A DNA stretch of 64,000 nt, from the NCBI GenBank assembly GCA_038501785.1, contig JBAMJR010000151.1, positions 6,350,001-6,414,000 of the forward strand. The letters run 5' to 3'. Of the stretch, positions 37,362 to 48,711 are shown in pieces. The notes below the pieces were generated by a model. It saw only the letters and a program-made list of their open reading frames with translations. It ran no database searches and was not told the DNA's origin. Numbering within the stretch: position 1 is the first letter of the stretch; every line of letters starts with the position of its first letter. Position numbers and translations under genes: made by a program. This DNA comes from Myoxocephalus aenaeus. Taxonomy: Eukaryota > Chordata > Actinopteri > Perciformes > Cottidae.

Positions 37362-38443
37362 CAGGGAGGGGGCATCCCAATACATGCAATATAATGCAAG
37401 TACATTTGGTTAAACATCAATAGATTAAAAAAGAGTGTGCATATGTTATACTCTGGACTAATATCTCCAATAATAATTGATTCAGCTAATACAAATGTTG
37501 TCAGTCAAGAATATCATCAAAGCAGAAACACATTCAAGCTTTAGAGTGCAGCAGCCTCTTGCTTACCTAATAAAGATTGACCTGAGTAGATTGATGCTTA
37601 TAGGGTTGCAGAGGTTAAAGGCAGTGGAAATTCTAATAAATTGCATTGTGATATAAATAAACCAATGGAAGAAAGGAATTCCTCACAGGAGGAATAAACA
37701 ATGTGAGTGAAAGCAAAACTCTGACAGCTTGCCATGTCAGAGTTACACTCTTTTTTTTTAAAGTGACAATTGCAGGTCTCAGGAGCACCCTAAGATGTAC
37801 TGTCAACATTTTCAAACCTCAACACAGACAGCATTTTCCTTTCCAATGGCCATCATGTTTGTGCTATTTAGGCTGCATCATAACATAAATAAAAAAAAAA
37901 ACCTATGTTAAAAATGTCTGTTCTTCCCTACTTACAGTATAGTCCTATATTCACAAGACCACATTGTGCTGATTAGAAATGAATGGGCCCCCGTGCTGAC
38001 AGGCGGGAGGGATCTAAAGGTAAAAAGTGCATAATGTCATTATATTTACCAATCCTGGTTTGGATTTGAACCACACAAAGAGGTAACGTTGAGGGGTGGT
38101 TGAAAGAAAATGGAGGGCCAATTAAATAGAGCAAAGTGGCGGTAAGACCTAGTTGTCAAACGGTTCGCCATACGCAATTTCAAATGTTAGTACACTTTCT
38201 TTTGCCAAAACAGCTTATTAACACAGTGATAAGACATTATCAAAGATCTGGAAAAAAAAAGAATATATAATTTTTGGGTAACATTGTTTCCTATCTAGCC
38301 TATTCTATGTGCACAACACCTTCAAATACCAGTAAAGGCTATTTCAGGCAGGTAAATTGTCTTTCATAAACTGATTATTAACTCCATAGCCGAGGAGCCG
38401 CGTGTGCGCGTGTGTGTGCTTGCCAGTGTTGTGTTGTGTCTGC

Positions 38444-38451
38444 TGACGTCA
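38444..38451 (+). promoter_or_regulatory. Perfect cAMP response element TGACGTCA
   Basis: An exact 8-bp palindromic CRE about 515 bp upstream of the nfatc3 start, next to a GT-rich tract. CREB/ATF proteins bind this site when unmethylated. Confidence 0.55.
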
Positions 38452-38815
38452 CCGCTGGAACAGCCTTGTCACGCGGGGTTAGTAAAAGTTGGGATAGGAG
38501 CTCCGGAGAGAGTGCGATAGGGAAACCGACAGGAGGAGAGATAGAGAGAAAGAGGGGGACGGGACAATTAAACGGACAATTCATCCGCTTTATAGCGAAC
38601 ATTAAACACTGGCAGAGAAAGAGAAAGCGCGTCTTTGTTGTTTACACGTTGGGCTGACAGACAGAAACAGAGAGGGAAGAGGAGACAGACGACTTTCTCT
38701 GAAGTTGAAGCCAGAATCTCACCAGTCAACTGCCAGAGGAAGAGGAGCTATAACGACTTGTATTTTTAATTTTTTTTTTGTCAAACCAAGGAGGGGAAAA
38801 AACACGAGTTCGTGC

Positions 38816-38944
38816 ATGGCCAAAACATCGTATGAGTTACATAACTTAAAGTTGAAGTTCGGTATCGTGGCAGTCGGTAAATGTTGTGACATTTTTAGGA
38901 GAGCATACGTTGCTCCAGCGGTCGACGGTCGAGTCGCGGGGTAA
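38816..38944 (+). other. Upstream ORF in the nfatc3 leader, 42 codons
   Basis: An ATG at 38816 (G at +4, T at -3) opens a 42-residue frame ending TAA at 38942-38944, 21 nt before the nfatc3 start. Two further short upstream frames start at 38832 (5 codons, overlapping) and 38881 (2 codons). All end before the main ATG, so translation of nfatc3 would need leaky scanning or reinitiation if this leader is in the mRNA. The encoded peptide has no known domain. Confidence 0.5.
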
Positions 38945-38965
38945 AAGCCTGAGCTGTCAAACCCG

Positions 38966-39056
38966 ATGACGACTGCGAACTGCCCCGGGAACGAGGAGCT
39001 GGACTTCCGACTGATCTTCGGAGAGGACGGGCAGCAGCAGCCGCTAGGCCCCGCAG
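38966..39056 (+). CDS. nfatc3: NFATC3, coding exon 1 (residues 1-30 plus first base of codon 31)
   Basis: Encodes the N-terminus beginning MTTANCPGNEELDFRLIFG, which matches the start of vertebrate NFATC3 (MTTANC..ELDF.L.FGED) as I recall it; this ELDF-type acidic-hydrophobic segment is the N-terminal transactivation region. The exon ends CCCGCAG followed by GTCAGT, a good splice donor, leaving phase 1. It joins the exon at 54864 to give codon GAT (Asp31), preserving the frame. The protein is a cytoplasmic, phosphorylated transcription factor that enters the nucleus after calcineurin dephosphorylation. Fish can have two nfatc3 paralogues; I cannot tell which this is. Confidence 0.9.
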
Positions 39057-39176
39057 GTCAGTGGCTTTCCCCGTGAATTAAACTTGCGACACTAAGTAAC
39101 GCTGAAGTTACTCACCTAACCGAGCTAATATTACTGCTGGCTTAATTTAGCGCGGCAGCTTGAGACCGCAATCTCG

Positions 39177-39179
<3 letters not shown>

Positions 39180-39238
<59 letters not shown>
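39180..39238. repeat. (TG)n microsatellite
   Basis: About 29 TG units, 124 nt into nfatc3 intron 1. Confidence 0.95.
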
Positions 39239-39240
<2 letters not shown>

Positions 39241-40569
39241 CTTCCTGTAAAAAAAAAAAAAGGAACCGACCCTAATACGAGTTTTCTTTGTTTTCTTCTT
39301 TTTTTGGAGAAACGGAGATATTCAAATATCACGCTTTCTTATCGTGGTGGAGCTGCCGTCCACAGACCCAGCTGTCATTAGCTTGGCATGCTAGCAGGTT
39401 AGCACAAGTGCAGTTATTGCCATAATGCTAATTAATAACCATGAACTCAATTAAAACTTGTAAAAGCCTCCTGCAAGGTTGGCGACAGAAAGCTTGTCGA
39501 CTGTAAACGTGGACGCCGTGTGTACGTGTGGCTGGACAGTGAGTTTGATACGTAAGTGGGGTTATGGTGGAATAAGAAGAGCTCTTCAATGTCACTGGTG
39601 CACGCTTCTCAAAGTATCACATGCTGATATTGTCTAAAGCTTTATTCACTCGTTGTTCACAAAATAAGCAGGACAGACGTTGTTGCGACATTTTAATAAC
39701 CTTGTCAACGTAGTCTTTCCTGTAGATTTTTGTAGATTAATTTATAATAAAATGAATTAATTTTGCAAAACGTAAGAGTTGTTGATGTTGATATTTGTTA
39801 AGACATGTTTAAGAGTTATGCACAACAAAAACGTCAAATTGTTTGCTTCTACAGGGTCCAGAACTGAATTAATCCAAATGAGGAAAAAGGGGAAAGGGGA
39901 AAATAAATATTGGAAAAATAAAAGTACAATTACATTTCAAATGTAAATTTCGTACATGTGTGTATTCTTATTATTATGGGTGCCACCTTAAAAAATACAT
40001 CCGAACACCAACACAAGACCTTTAAGGTACATTTTAAGTGGCCCTGAATTGTACATTGGCAAGTTTCCTATCAGGCACAGTTAGCATTGATGATACCCTA
40101 ACTGGTGTGATATCTGGGATTAAAATGTTTTGACATTGGCTCTAGCTAGTTAAAGAAAAATTCTGTTTAAGTGTGTCAACTTTGTCACTAGTTGAACAGG
40201 TAGCAAGTAGGCTATCAAGTCTTTTAACTCTAAAAACTACAACGATCCTTGAAATTATATAATCGGTTTGCCATTGAAATTATGCGTTATTCACTGTGAC
40301 TGCTAACTGTCAAATGTTAGGGACATACACAAAAGAAGGATATGTAAACATCATCAGGCAATTGTAATTATGCTTAACACCTTAAGTAGTGAGGAACTTT
40401 CACTTAAAACACTTTGAATTAGTGATTTAATCTGTTATAAACCATCTTTTCTCACCCTCAGGATATGTTCTCCTTGAAGTGATTCAAGTTCGAAAAACAA
40501 GTCATACATTGCTATGATTCAAAGTGTGTCAAACTATTTGACAATGCCAAACACTTAAAATAGTCTTTG

Positions 40570-40675
40570 TCCTGGTGGATCAGTGATCTCAGACCGTGCT
40601 AAATGAGATGCCTTGGGTTTGAATCAAGATGAGGATCTTTGTCGCATGACACTACCCTCTCTCTCCTCCAGGCTA
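40570..40675 (+). mobile_element. tRNA-derived SINE fragment
   Basis: An A-box-like TGGTGGATCAGTGATC and a B-box-like GGGTTTGAATC are followed by GATCTTTGTCGCATGACACT and a CCCTCTCTCTCC segment. This is the module order of another common teleost tRNA-SINE family (tRNA head plus CTTTGCCGCATGTCA body). Only the 5' part is recognisable. Confidence 0.6.
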
Positions 40676-43600
40676 AATTATCTGACTAAAATGACAACGC
40701 CTAACTAAAAGGACAAAACTCAAAGATAGTGTTTTTTCTTTTGGCTTTCTCGGAAACCAATGTCACAGTAGAGAAAAAGAGCTTGACACAGATTAAGCAA
40801 TGCCTGGGTTTATTAAGTATTATTGACACACAATCATAATTGTATTAATATATCCATAGAAACAAAGTACGAATTATGTTCTTGACAAAGTTTGACAACT
40901 TTTCATATTTATACCTGCTTGTTTCATCACTTCACGGCATCATACACTTTGAGTGAGTAAAATATTAAAATCCATGCCAACCATTTTTATGGTTGTGATG
41001 ATTTTGTTCTCCAAATCTTAATAATCAATCAGTTTATTAAACAGGTCTTAACAAATAAAAACAAGGATTCACTTCATAACCAGTTCTTCACAAATAGTCT
41101 TATTGAACGATAATGTAATACGATAATTATCGTCTTTCAATGGAATCATATCGTGATGATATCATGATACACAATTATGTCATTTGAATTGATAATAACA
41201 AGTGCATACTAACTCAAATGTCTCAGAACATTTTATTATTTTGTACATACATTCTTAATTTAATTAATATTAATATTTTGTTTAATAAATAAAATGTGTT
41301 AAGTATTTTATTCACACAAGAGTATACAAAACCATGTGGTACCTTTATATTGACTATTGAGTTATTGAATTACCAGAAAACATTGTGATGAAATGTCTAA
41401 TAAATTAAGACAGGCACTCACAAAGCATGGGTTTGCAGATGTCTGCACCAAATCACAAAGGCAGACAAAACTTCCTTGATGAAAACTAGACTCAGGTGGT
41501 GTTGCGGGCAAATTAAACATTTTGGAAGTGGCTGAGGTTTACCATGTGTGAATGACAGAAGCTGCTGCTTTTTCATGTTTGGGTTGTTTATTCATTTCAA
41601 ATGTGATACTAGGTGTAAAAGAGTCTTTTAGATATACATTGTACAAAGGCTGAGTGATATATGATATAACAGAGGTCGTGAGCTGATTGAAACACACTAA
41701 TTCATTGATTACGTGCATCTGTGTTGGTATTTGGATATATGCTAAATTCAGCTTCTTCATTGGTTTCTGTCTTTGGGCCGTGACCATTGGAACATGTGAA
41801 TTTTTCAGCTATGTCCTTTTTATGAAACTCTGGGAAAAGTAATGACTCCATGAAGGTTTTGGACATTTTTCCTTCGATTAAAGAGAAATTTGATTTGGAG
41901 ATGGGACGAGGGGAAAAACTGCAGTTGGAATAAGTGTAGGAATATAAGCACCACTGTGCAAGTGGTTTTAATCTGGTCCGGACCGTATGAATTGGCCCAA
42001 GAGGGGGGTGCCTGTCCAAATTAATTACGGGAATGTAATACAGGATCACACAGCCAGAGTAACAGTGAGTTGCACACTCATGAGTTGGTCTCCTTCTCTG
42101 GAGACAAGGATCAAGTCAGGACTTTTTTGTAATAACCTGGACTTCAACGGTGAAGATCTAACCGTGTTTCACTCCACTGAGATTCTTATTGTTGAATGCT
42201 GGCTTGAACTGGGCTGTGATGTTGTGAAAAGGAAAGGGAAAGTCTCAAAATTAAAACAAAACTTCACATCAGTGGCACATTTTTATATCTCCCTTTAGAA
42301 GAAAGTTACAATACTTTCCAAAATGGTGCTGTTATGGTAGCTGGTTGCTCATGTTTACCACAAAACTCTTCTACATCTTTGTTTTAGATATTTTATTATT
42401 TAAAGGACCTGAGCTAAGTAGTGACTGTTAACTTCCTACACTTTTTCTCTTAGCCAAATCTTTCAGTGTTTCTACTTATGTGAATGTGATTAAAACTCTG
42501 TGCAATGGTGTGGTACAGTGTAATGCCCTGCCTCTCCGTCTGTCTTTTTTGTGTTCTTCTTTTCTCTGTCTTATTCCTTTGAGTGTCTGTGTCTTCATTG
42601 TCTTGCTCTCTCTGAGTGTTTTCTTGTTGCTCAGAAAACAGACATCTCTTTGAGGTGAAATATTCCACTGTTCTATTCAGAGGCATTGGGTGAGCTTACT
42701 GTAAGGGTTTTCCCCTGATTATGTACAGTGCCAGCTGAATAGAAGAACAAGTCCCTCTGAATCAGTGTAACTAGGAAATGAGATTGGATCCTTTAACATT
42801 CACTGAGATACATCTGAAAGCTAACATTAAAACCAAAGTGATTATTAAAAGTGTCTTCTACTTTTTCTTGGTGAGGGAAATTACCTAAAAACATATTTAT
42901 TTAGGTTTACACTTAAAATATGCATCGTTATTGTTTGCATTCATGGTCTTGTTCAGATGACAGGTGATTTGTGTGTATATATATATATAGGTTGTATATG
43001 CTGCATATATGTTGGCCAATAAATAAGAAGAAAATTCTGTACCGAAATGTCAAAGATACAAATGCGACTATAAAATGTCCCGCTCAGTACATATCTTCTT
43101 ACTATATTATATATTGACAATTACAGGGTTCTCAAAATATTTCTTTATCTTATATGTTTGTGTAAAAAAAGACTCGTTGGCCAATATATTGCCATTGGGA
43201 TTTAAAATTCTCAAATATCAATATTGCTGTTGGTCGCATAAATCGGTTCAGCTCTAGTTTGCTGTTCGCTACATTGTGTGATACAAAAAACGGATGAATT
43301 GTTAATGATGGCAGCTCATCGATGTGTGGTTAGCTGAGTCGCTAACACTGAATGTTATCGTCCACATTTTGCAAGGTAGATAAAGGTAGTTCCTGTGTTA
43401 CCCAATTTTCTATTTTTAAAGTTAGAGAATAGGTGCTGTCTTCTTCTTGTGAGCAACTTCTCAGTCGAGTGGAAAAATGTAACAAGCAAAGTGAACTGAT
43501 CAGTTTTAACCAATGCAGAATGCTTTTTTAATCCTTGTCTTTTGGCAGCAAACAGCCAAAGGACAAGTTCCCCGACTCATGTGTACTGTGACAACAAGTA

Positions 43601-45880
43601 GCGACTTCTGAAAACTCAGAAATGATCCAGACTTACCGGGAACTCCAGTTTCTCTGCGGTCCCTTTGTTGAACTTTTACTTGAGTTTTATCATGTTCAAT
43701 TTGAGCGGGTATTCTTATCTCCTGTACAAATCCTTTTATTTATTAGTGGTCATCAAATAACAACAAAGACTAAAGTTAATTGTCATGTTGTATCCGCCTT
43801 GCTTTCAAACTTGCAGCAAACTGCGTAATACATTGATGGGATTTCACCCACATCCTCTCAAAACCACCCAACTAAACTCCTGTTTCCAGGCTAATTAAAA
43901 TTCTCGCTCGAGCTTCAGCTAAACTCTCTTTACCCGCAATGATTTTCTTACGAGTGCCCGATAGGTACTGTGCATGTGCTACTCGCAACTGAGATGAGAA
44001 GGAGCGAGACGGCTCAAGTTTCAAATTGAGTTTATTTATAGAGAACATTTAAAAACAACAAACGTTGGCCAAAGTGCAGAACAGCTGTAGAACAACAGTA
44101 CAATTTAGACAAAAAAACATGTTAATTTTTTTTTCACTTGTCCAATTGGGCAGTTGTGAGTTATGTCTTTCCATTGACGTAGTTTGGCCTGTTTGTACCA
44201 CAAAACAAGCAATTTGAAAGAGAGAATGAGAAATTGCTATGGTCACATTTCACTATTTTCTGACAGTTTGTAGATTAATAAAATACATTTGTCAACCCAC
44301 CCCTTTTTAACTTAATTAGAAACTCTTAATGAACGAAAGATAAATGTACACTTCTAGACAGACTACTACTACATGGCTATTTAACAATTAAATAAAATTC
44401 CATGTGCTAAAAAAATTTCACCATGAAAAGCAGAGACATACTGTGTTATGTTTCCATTTTGCTTTAATAACATGTCACTATTGCTTGTTCTCTTGTTTCA
44501 GTCATTTTTTTGCAGCACTTTTTCTTGTGATAGTTGAGCTCAGTGCTGTTCTTCTTTTAATTTGTCATTTTTGTTAGTTGGAAAGAAACAACTTGTAGGC
44601 AGCCTCCCAGAGATTAACATAGGCAGGGGAAACCACGTGTTAAGAAGTATGTAAGTAATGTTTTGAGTAGCTTTATGGACGATTTGTAGCTTACAGCTAA
44701 CTATTATCTTGAAACAAACAGCAGTAAAAGTGTCCGTATTAGACGTGTGTGTGTGTGATGGTTTTGCTTGCTACAGACAGTGGCCTCCCACTTGCTTTCA
44801 TATTGTATCGGACGGGCTAAGCTTGGTTGTACATACTAATTATAGAACATATATCCCCTTCACTGTTTTTTATTCTAGTTCATGTACACAAATAAAACAA
44901 TCCATTTTACAATATGTTGGGTTTATCCATTAAAATACTCCATTTGTGTTTGATGTGTGAGTGGTAGAAATAAGTCATGGGGAATGAAGATTATGCAGGT
45001 GGCCGAAGCAGTGGCCCCATTGGGCGTTAGAGGTGGTATGAGGTAGGGGGTAGAAGTGCCCTTTATGGGTGGCAGAGTAGTAGATCCAGAGTGGAGGTGT
45101 CTGGCTCTCTGCCCAGACATGCCATGTGGGGTTCAGATGGCAGGGTGGAATGAAAGGAGAGGGGGCACACCGCTCTCTAGCTGCTGGTAAGGGGAAGATG
45201 AACCGCTCTTATTGTTGAGACCTTTCTTTTTGTATGTAACCCATATAGATATTGACTTTTTAGTCTTTGCTTTTTGTTGTTTTTGTTGTTTTTCGGTTGC
45301 CACCATACCAGCACAGAACATTGTGGACCCACCACCAGGACGACTGACGCTTCTTTCTTTTCTGACTGCTTTCTCAGGATGTGAAAGAGACCACCAGTGA
45401 CATCAGAGAGACTGATCTAGGCTAATGAAATCTCCAGATGCCAGCAGTCACCACAGCCACTTAGTGACTAGTCAGGTTTGATTTTGTTCTGTTAACATGC
45501 TGTGACATTTATCGTACCTTTAGGATTAGGATTGTCTTTGTCATTTAAAAAAATTAAGACTTGTCAAGGCACAATTTTAGCATAAGAAAAGGGTCAAACT
45601 GAGAGCAGCTAGTGGAGAAAGACATTGTGCCCCATGTCTATGTTGTTGTCATTGCTCTGCTTCACTAAACCAAGAGCACGATCCTCTCAGTCCTTGTCGT
45701 GGGAAAGACTGAAATTACATCGCTCTCATGGTGGACTATTTTGAGCTCCCAAATAGAGTGGCAGAGGGCAGGCGGCAGGTTCTAGTGACTCGTTTGTACT
45801 TAGTGCAGGAGAACCCCTCTTGTCCCAGAACGTCTGCAGCCTTCAACTTTTTACTGCTCAGTTAATTTGCGATCTTACAG

Positions 45881-45919
45881 AGGAGAGGAGTGGAAGAATG
45901 CTGTGCGCTACATCGCCAG
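45881..45919 (+). other. Candidate 39-nt alternative exon of nfatc3
   Basis: Preceded by GATCTTACAG (acceptor-like, with a moderately pyrimidine-rich tract upstream) and followed by GTGAGT, a strong donor. It is 39 nt, phase 1 at both sides, so inclusion between exons 1 and 2 would keep the frame and insert 13 residues ending MLCATSP, with no stop. Alternatively its ATG (45898-45900, A at -3) could serve as the start of an alternative first exon, again joining exon 2 in phase. Nothing shows it is transcribed; short exon-like segments arise by chance. Confidence 0.35.
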
Positions 45920-48446
45920 GTGAGTGTCTCGGCACTCCCGGACTCTAGCCAGGTGTGTTTGTGTGCGTGTGTGTTTTTGTTTGGACTTTTATGTTGAGGG
46001 GTTGGAGCTACTACTCATACAAGCAGCTGCAATTAAAGTACAGGCTGTCCTGGAGTCTGTTAAAAATGACATTACATCTTCCCTAAATTAACGACATACA
46101 TGTTTTCATTGATACACATATGGGCCAGTGTAAAGTTTACATTCCCGGATAAACTCTTGCTGATCTTATTTCATGTTGTATTCACTGCACTTGGCTCCCA
46201 CTTTACTAATGTGCAGTAAGCTTGGGTCTTTTTTTGTCCTCTTGATTATGAAGTTAGGCATATCAGACATGTACTGTTGGACATTGATGCTTGTTAGTAT
46301 GCATAGGTTATTATAACAATGTCCCCACAAATAATTTCCCAAAAACTGTCAAATGAAAAAGAATAAAAGAGAGGAAAACATACAAGTATAGCGAGGAGAG
46401 TGGAGTTTGACAGTTGCACACGTCGATATAGACTTTGTAAATGTTATAGTTTCAGATTGAGATCTTTATGTTTCAGGAAAAAGAGAGTTTATGGACCTAC
46501 AGGTTCTAATACGTCCTTGAAAATGTGAAAGACAGAGAGGTCAAAAGTCAGACAGTCATGCATGAGGTCCACATGTGGGGCTAGATCTCCACGTGGGTGC
46601 CCCTAACTCTACTGAACTGAAGGGGTCCTAGCACCCAGTGTGATGAATGAGACGTTTGTTTCCCGGGGCGAGGCATGAGTAACTATGTGTGGCATCTGTC
46701 TAGTTTAAATTTAGTGTAACTGAAGCTACCGCTGGCCGCGCTGTATCAACATGTCAGAGGCTGCATTACACCAGAGAGAAAGCTGTTGAACGCCTGCATC
46801 TGGTTTTCTTTTTTTCTTTCTCTCTCCTCTTTTACTATAAGGCATGGCCTACGCAGGGATTAGTTTGGTTTGAATCCTATTTTATTTTAGGCTACCTGTC
46901 AATGCCTTATTTCAGTCAGGCTAATGCTTTGGATTGGCACCTCTACCCCATGTGGTTTTTCTTGTCCCACTCCCGTTATGTGTCCAATGATCAGGTGTTT
47001 TGACACATCAGTGATTGTTTCGGTGGCCGGTGCGGCGAAGGAATGATTGGACGTTTCAGATGGGATACGCATGAAGATATTTAAATTCAACATTAGTTTT
47101 CACTTTTAAACTTATGATGCATTAGTTAGATTTTCAAGGAGATGATGGGACACACTTCACTTGTTTGAGTAGACATGGGTCAGAAGTGGAATGTGGACCA
47201 TGTGGACTTTGACTGGGTGGAAAGGGCACACTAATTGTGGATAGAGGTTTTAACAATATGAACTGCTGATCACCTAATGCACTCAAGAGGGTAAAACATG
47301 AATTGGGCCTTGTGTAAAGATATTCTAGGCATCTTGTTCTAGTCAACATGTATGAACTTGTAGAGGTGCGAACAAGACGCAACAGAAGGGTTTTCCTGCT
47401 TTAAGTGACGTTTTTCTTTCTGGGCATTTTTCACTTCCATTTATGTCTTTGGAGAGGAAATTGCTGTCTTCTTGTTTTTTCCTTTTATTATTTCCTGCTA
47501 TTTTTTTTCTGTTGTGGCTGAGTGACTTCAAGGATGATAAGGAGTAGCAGGAGTGTTCTGAGGCTCTCCCCCAAGCAGAGCAGATTGACCCTTTACTTGA
47601 GGACACTGCATTTCTTTTTACCACCTCACCATATCCTCATCATCCATTCTGCTCAAGCAACACAGACGATGTGGAGTGGTTCTGCTGGTACAGTTGTTTA
47701 ATCAATCATTGTGAAGGTGGGTCAAGGCCAGGAGGTTGGGGTGGCCATTGTTGACATGCGGAGATTAGGAAGGTGTACAGGTACATTTAAAACAATCTGG
47801 TCTTTATACACTTATTTCTATAACTAGCAATACTTTGTTGATGCTTGGATATTCCAGGAACATAGTATATACAGTATATAGTATAATAATCTGTATGATT
47901 TGTTATGAACTTGGTTGGAGGATATTGGTTGACACACTTGTGCATTTATCAGTGGTGTGTATATACTGTAGTCTCACTACTAAGACCCGCCGTGTGTAAA
48001 TGTCAACTCCTCTCTCTCTCTTGTCTCTCACCGCTCTGTATTTCTCTCTCAAACACCTTCTGTCGCTCTCGTTTTCTCTCACACATAAAGGAAAAAAGCT
48101 CTGTTTCCATGTATGTCCCACTCCCTTGCTCTGTCTCTCCCTCCCCCAGTTTGACTTTTTTCAGGCACATGCACAGTCAGCCCTGACAGATTGTTTAAAT
48201 GTCACCCCTGCTGGCAGTAGCCTCTGATGTTATCTGCTCTGGGTTATTGCAGGCCATCAAGCAGCTCGTGTTCGCCTTTAAGCCAATATTGTCATGCACT
48301 GTAGCTCTCCTGCTCTGCTGACAATCAATACAGAACCGAACCATCTGAGACATTGTTGTTTAAATGCACAGATAAAACCAGGTTAGAAGTTGGGAAGGGG
48401 GGTTGCAGCATGCATTTTGTTTGTGTTTTGTGTTGACTCTGTTTAC

Positions 48447-48640
48447 TGCGGCTCAGTGATAGAGCGGGTCGCCCCTCCGCAGGTCCATGTCGATGCGTCC
48501 ATGTTCGAGAGACTTAACCCCAAATGGCTCCTGTAGGCCGTGCCTGCGGTGTATGAATGAGTGTGAATGCTAGTTTGTTCTGATGTGCAGGTGGCACCTT
48601 GCATGGTAATAAGTCATTCTCCATGTAAAGCGTTACAAAA
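48447..48640 (+). mobile_element. tRNA-derived SINE, plus strand
   Basis: GCGGCTCAGTGATAGAGCGG (A-box region) is followed by ATGTCGATGCGTCC, CTTAACCCCAAATGGCTCC, GTGTATGAATGAGTGTGAAT and a GTGGCACCTTGCATGG segment with TGTAAAGCG. These modules match the 9849-10075 element in order. The B box has been lost by deletion. Confidence 0.75.
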
Positions 48641-48641
48641 T

Positions 48642-48711
48642 GACTAATCGACAAAGAGTCGACTAAGATCAAACTGAAAGATCATTAGTCAACTAAGAGG
48701 GGGCAGCCCTA
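48642..48711. mobile_element. Terminal fragment of a hAT-like element
   Basis: Repeated GACTAATCGAC/GTCGACTAAG words ending GGGGGCAGCCCTA, the usual right end of fish hAT-derived repeats. It lies directly after the SINE. The opposite end is not found. Confidence 0.5.

Larger units (their letters stand above)
33623..38400. other. ddx28-nfatc3 intergenic region
   Basis: No coding exon seen on either strand. It holds a small hAT-type MITE (33937-34103), an AT-rich array of repeated GAATCCAATTCTATATA words (34345-34690), a TG array (37175-37211) and a LINE-like 3' tail (37212-37361). In mammals DUS2 lies between these two genes, as I remember the map; no DUS2-like coding sequence is visible here. 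Confidence 0.55.
38401..38965 (+). promoter_or_regulatory. nfatc3 promoter and 5' UTR region
   Basis: A CpG-containing segment directly upstream of the nfatc3 ATG. It has a perfect CRE (TGACGTCA, 38444-38451), a purine-rich block (38521-38720), a T-run and a 42-codon upstream ORF. The transcription start is not identifiable, so the promoter/UTR boundary is unknown. The CRE could act in transcription, which would couple nfatc3 to CREB/ATF signals (inference). Confidence 0.5.
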
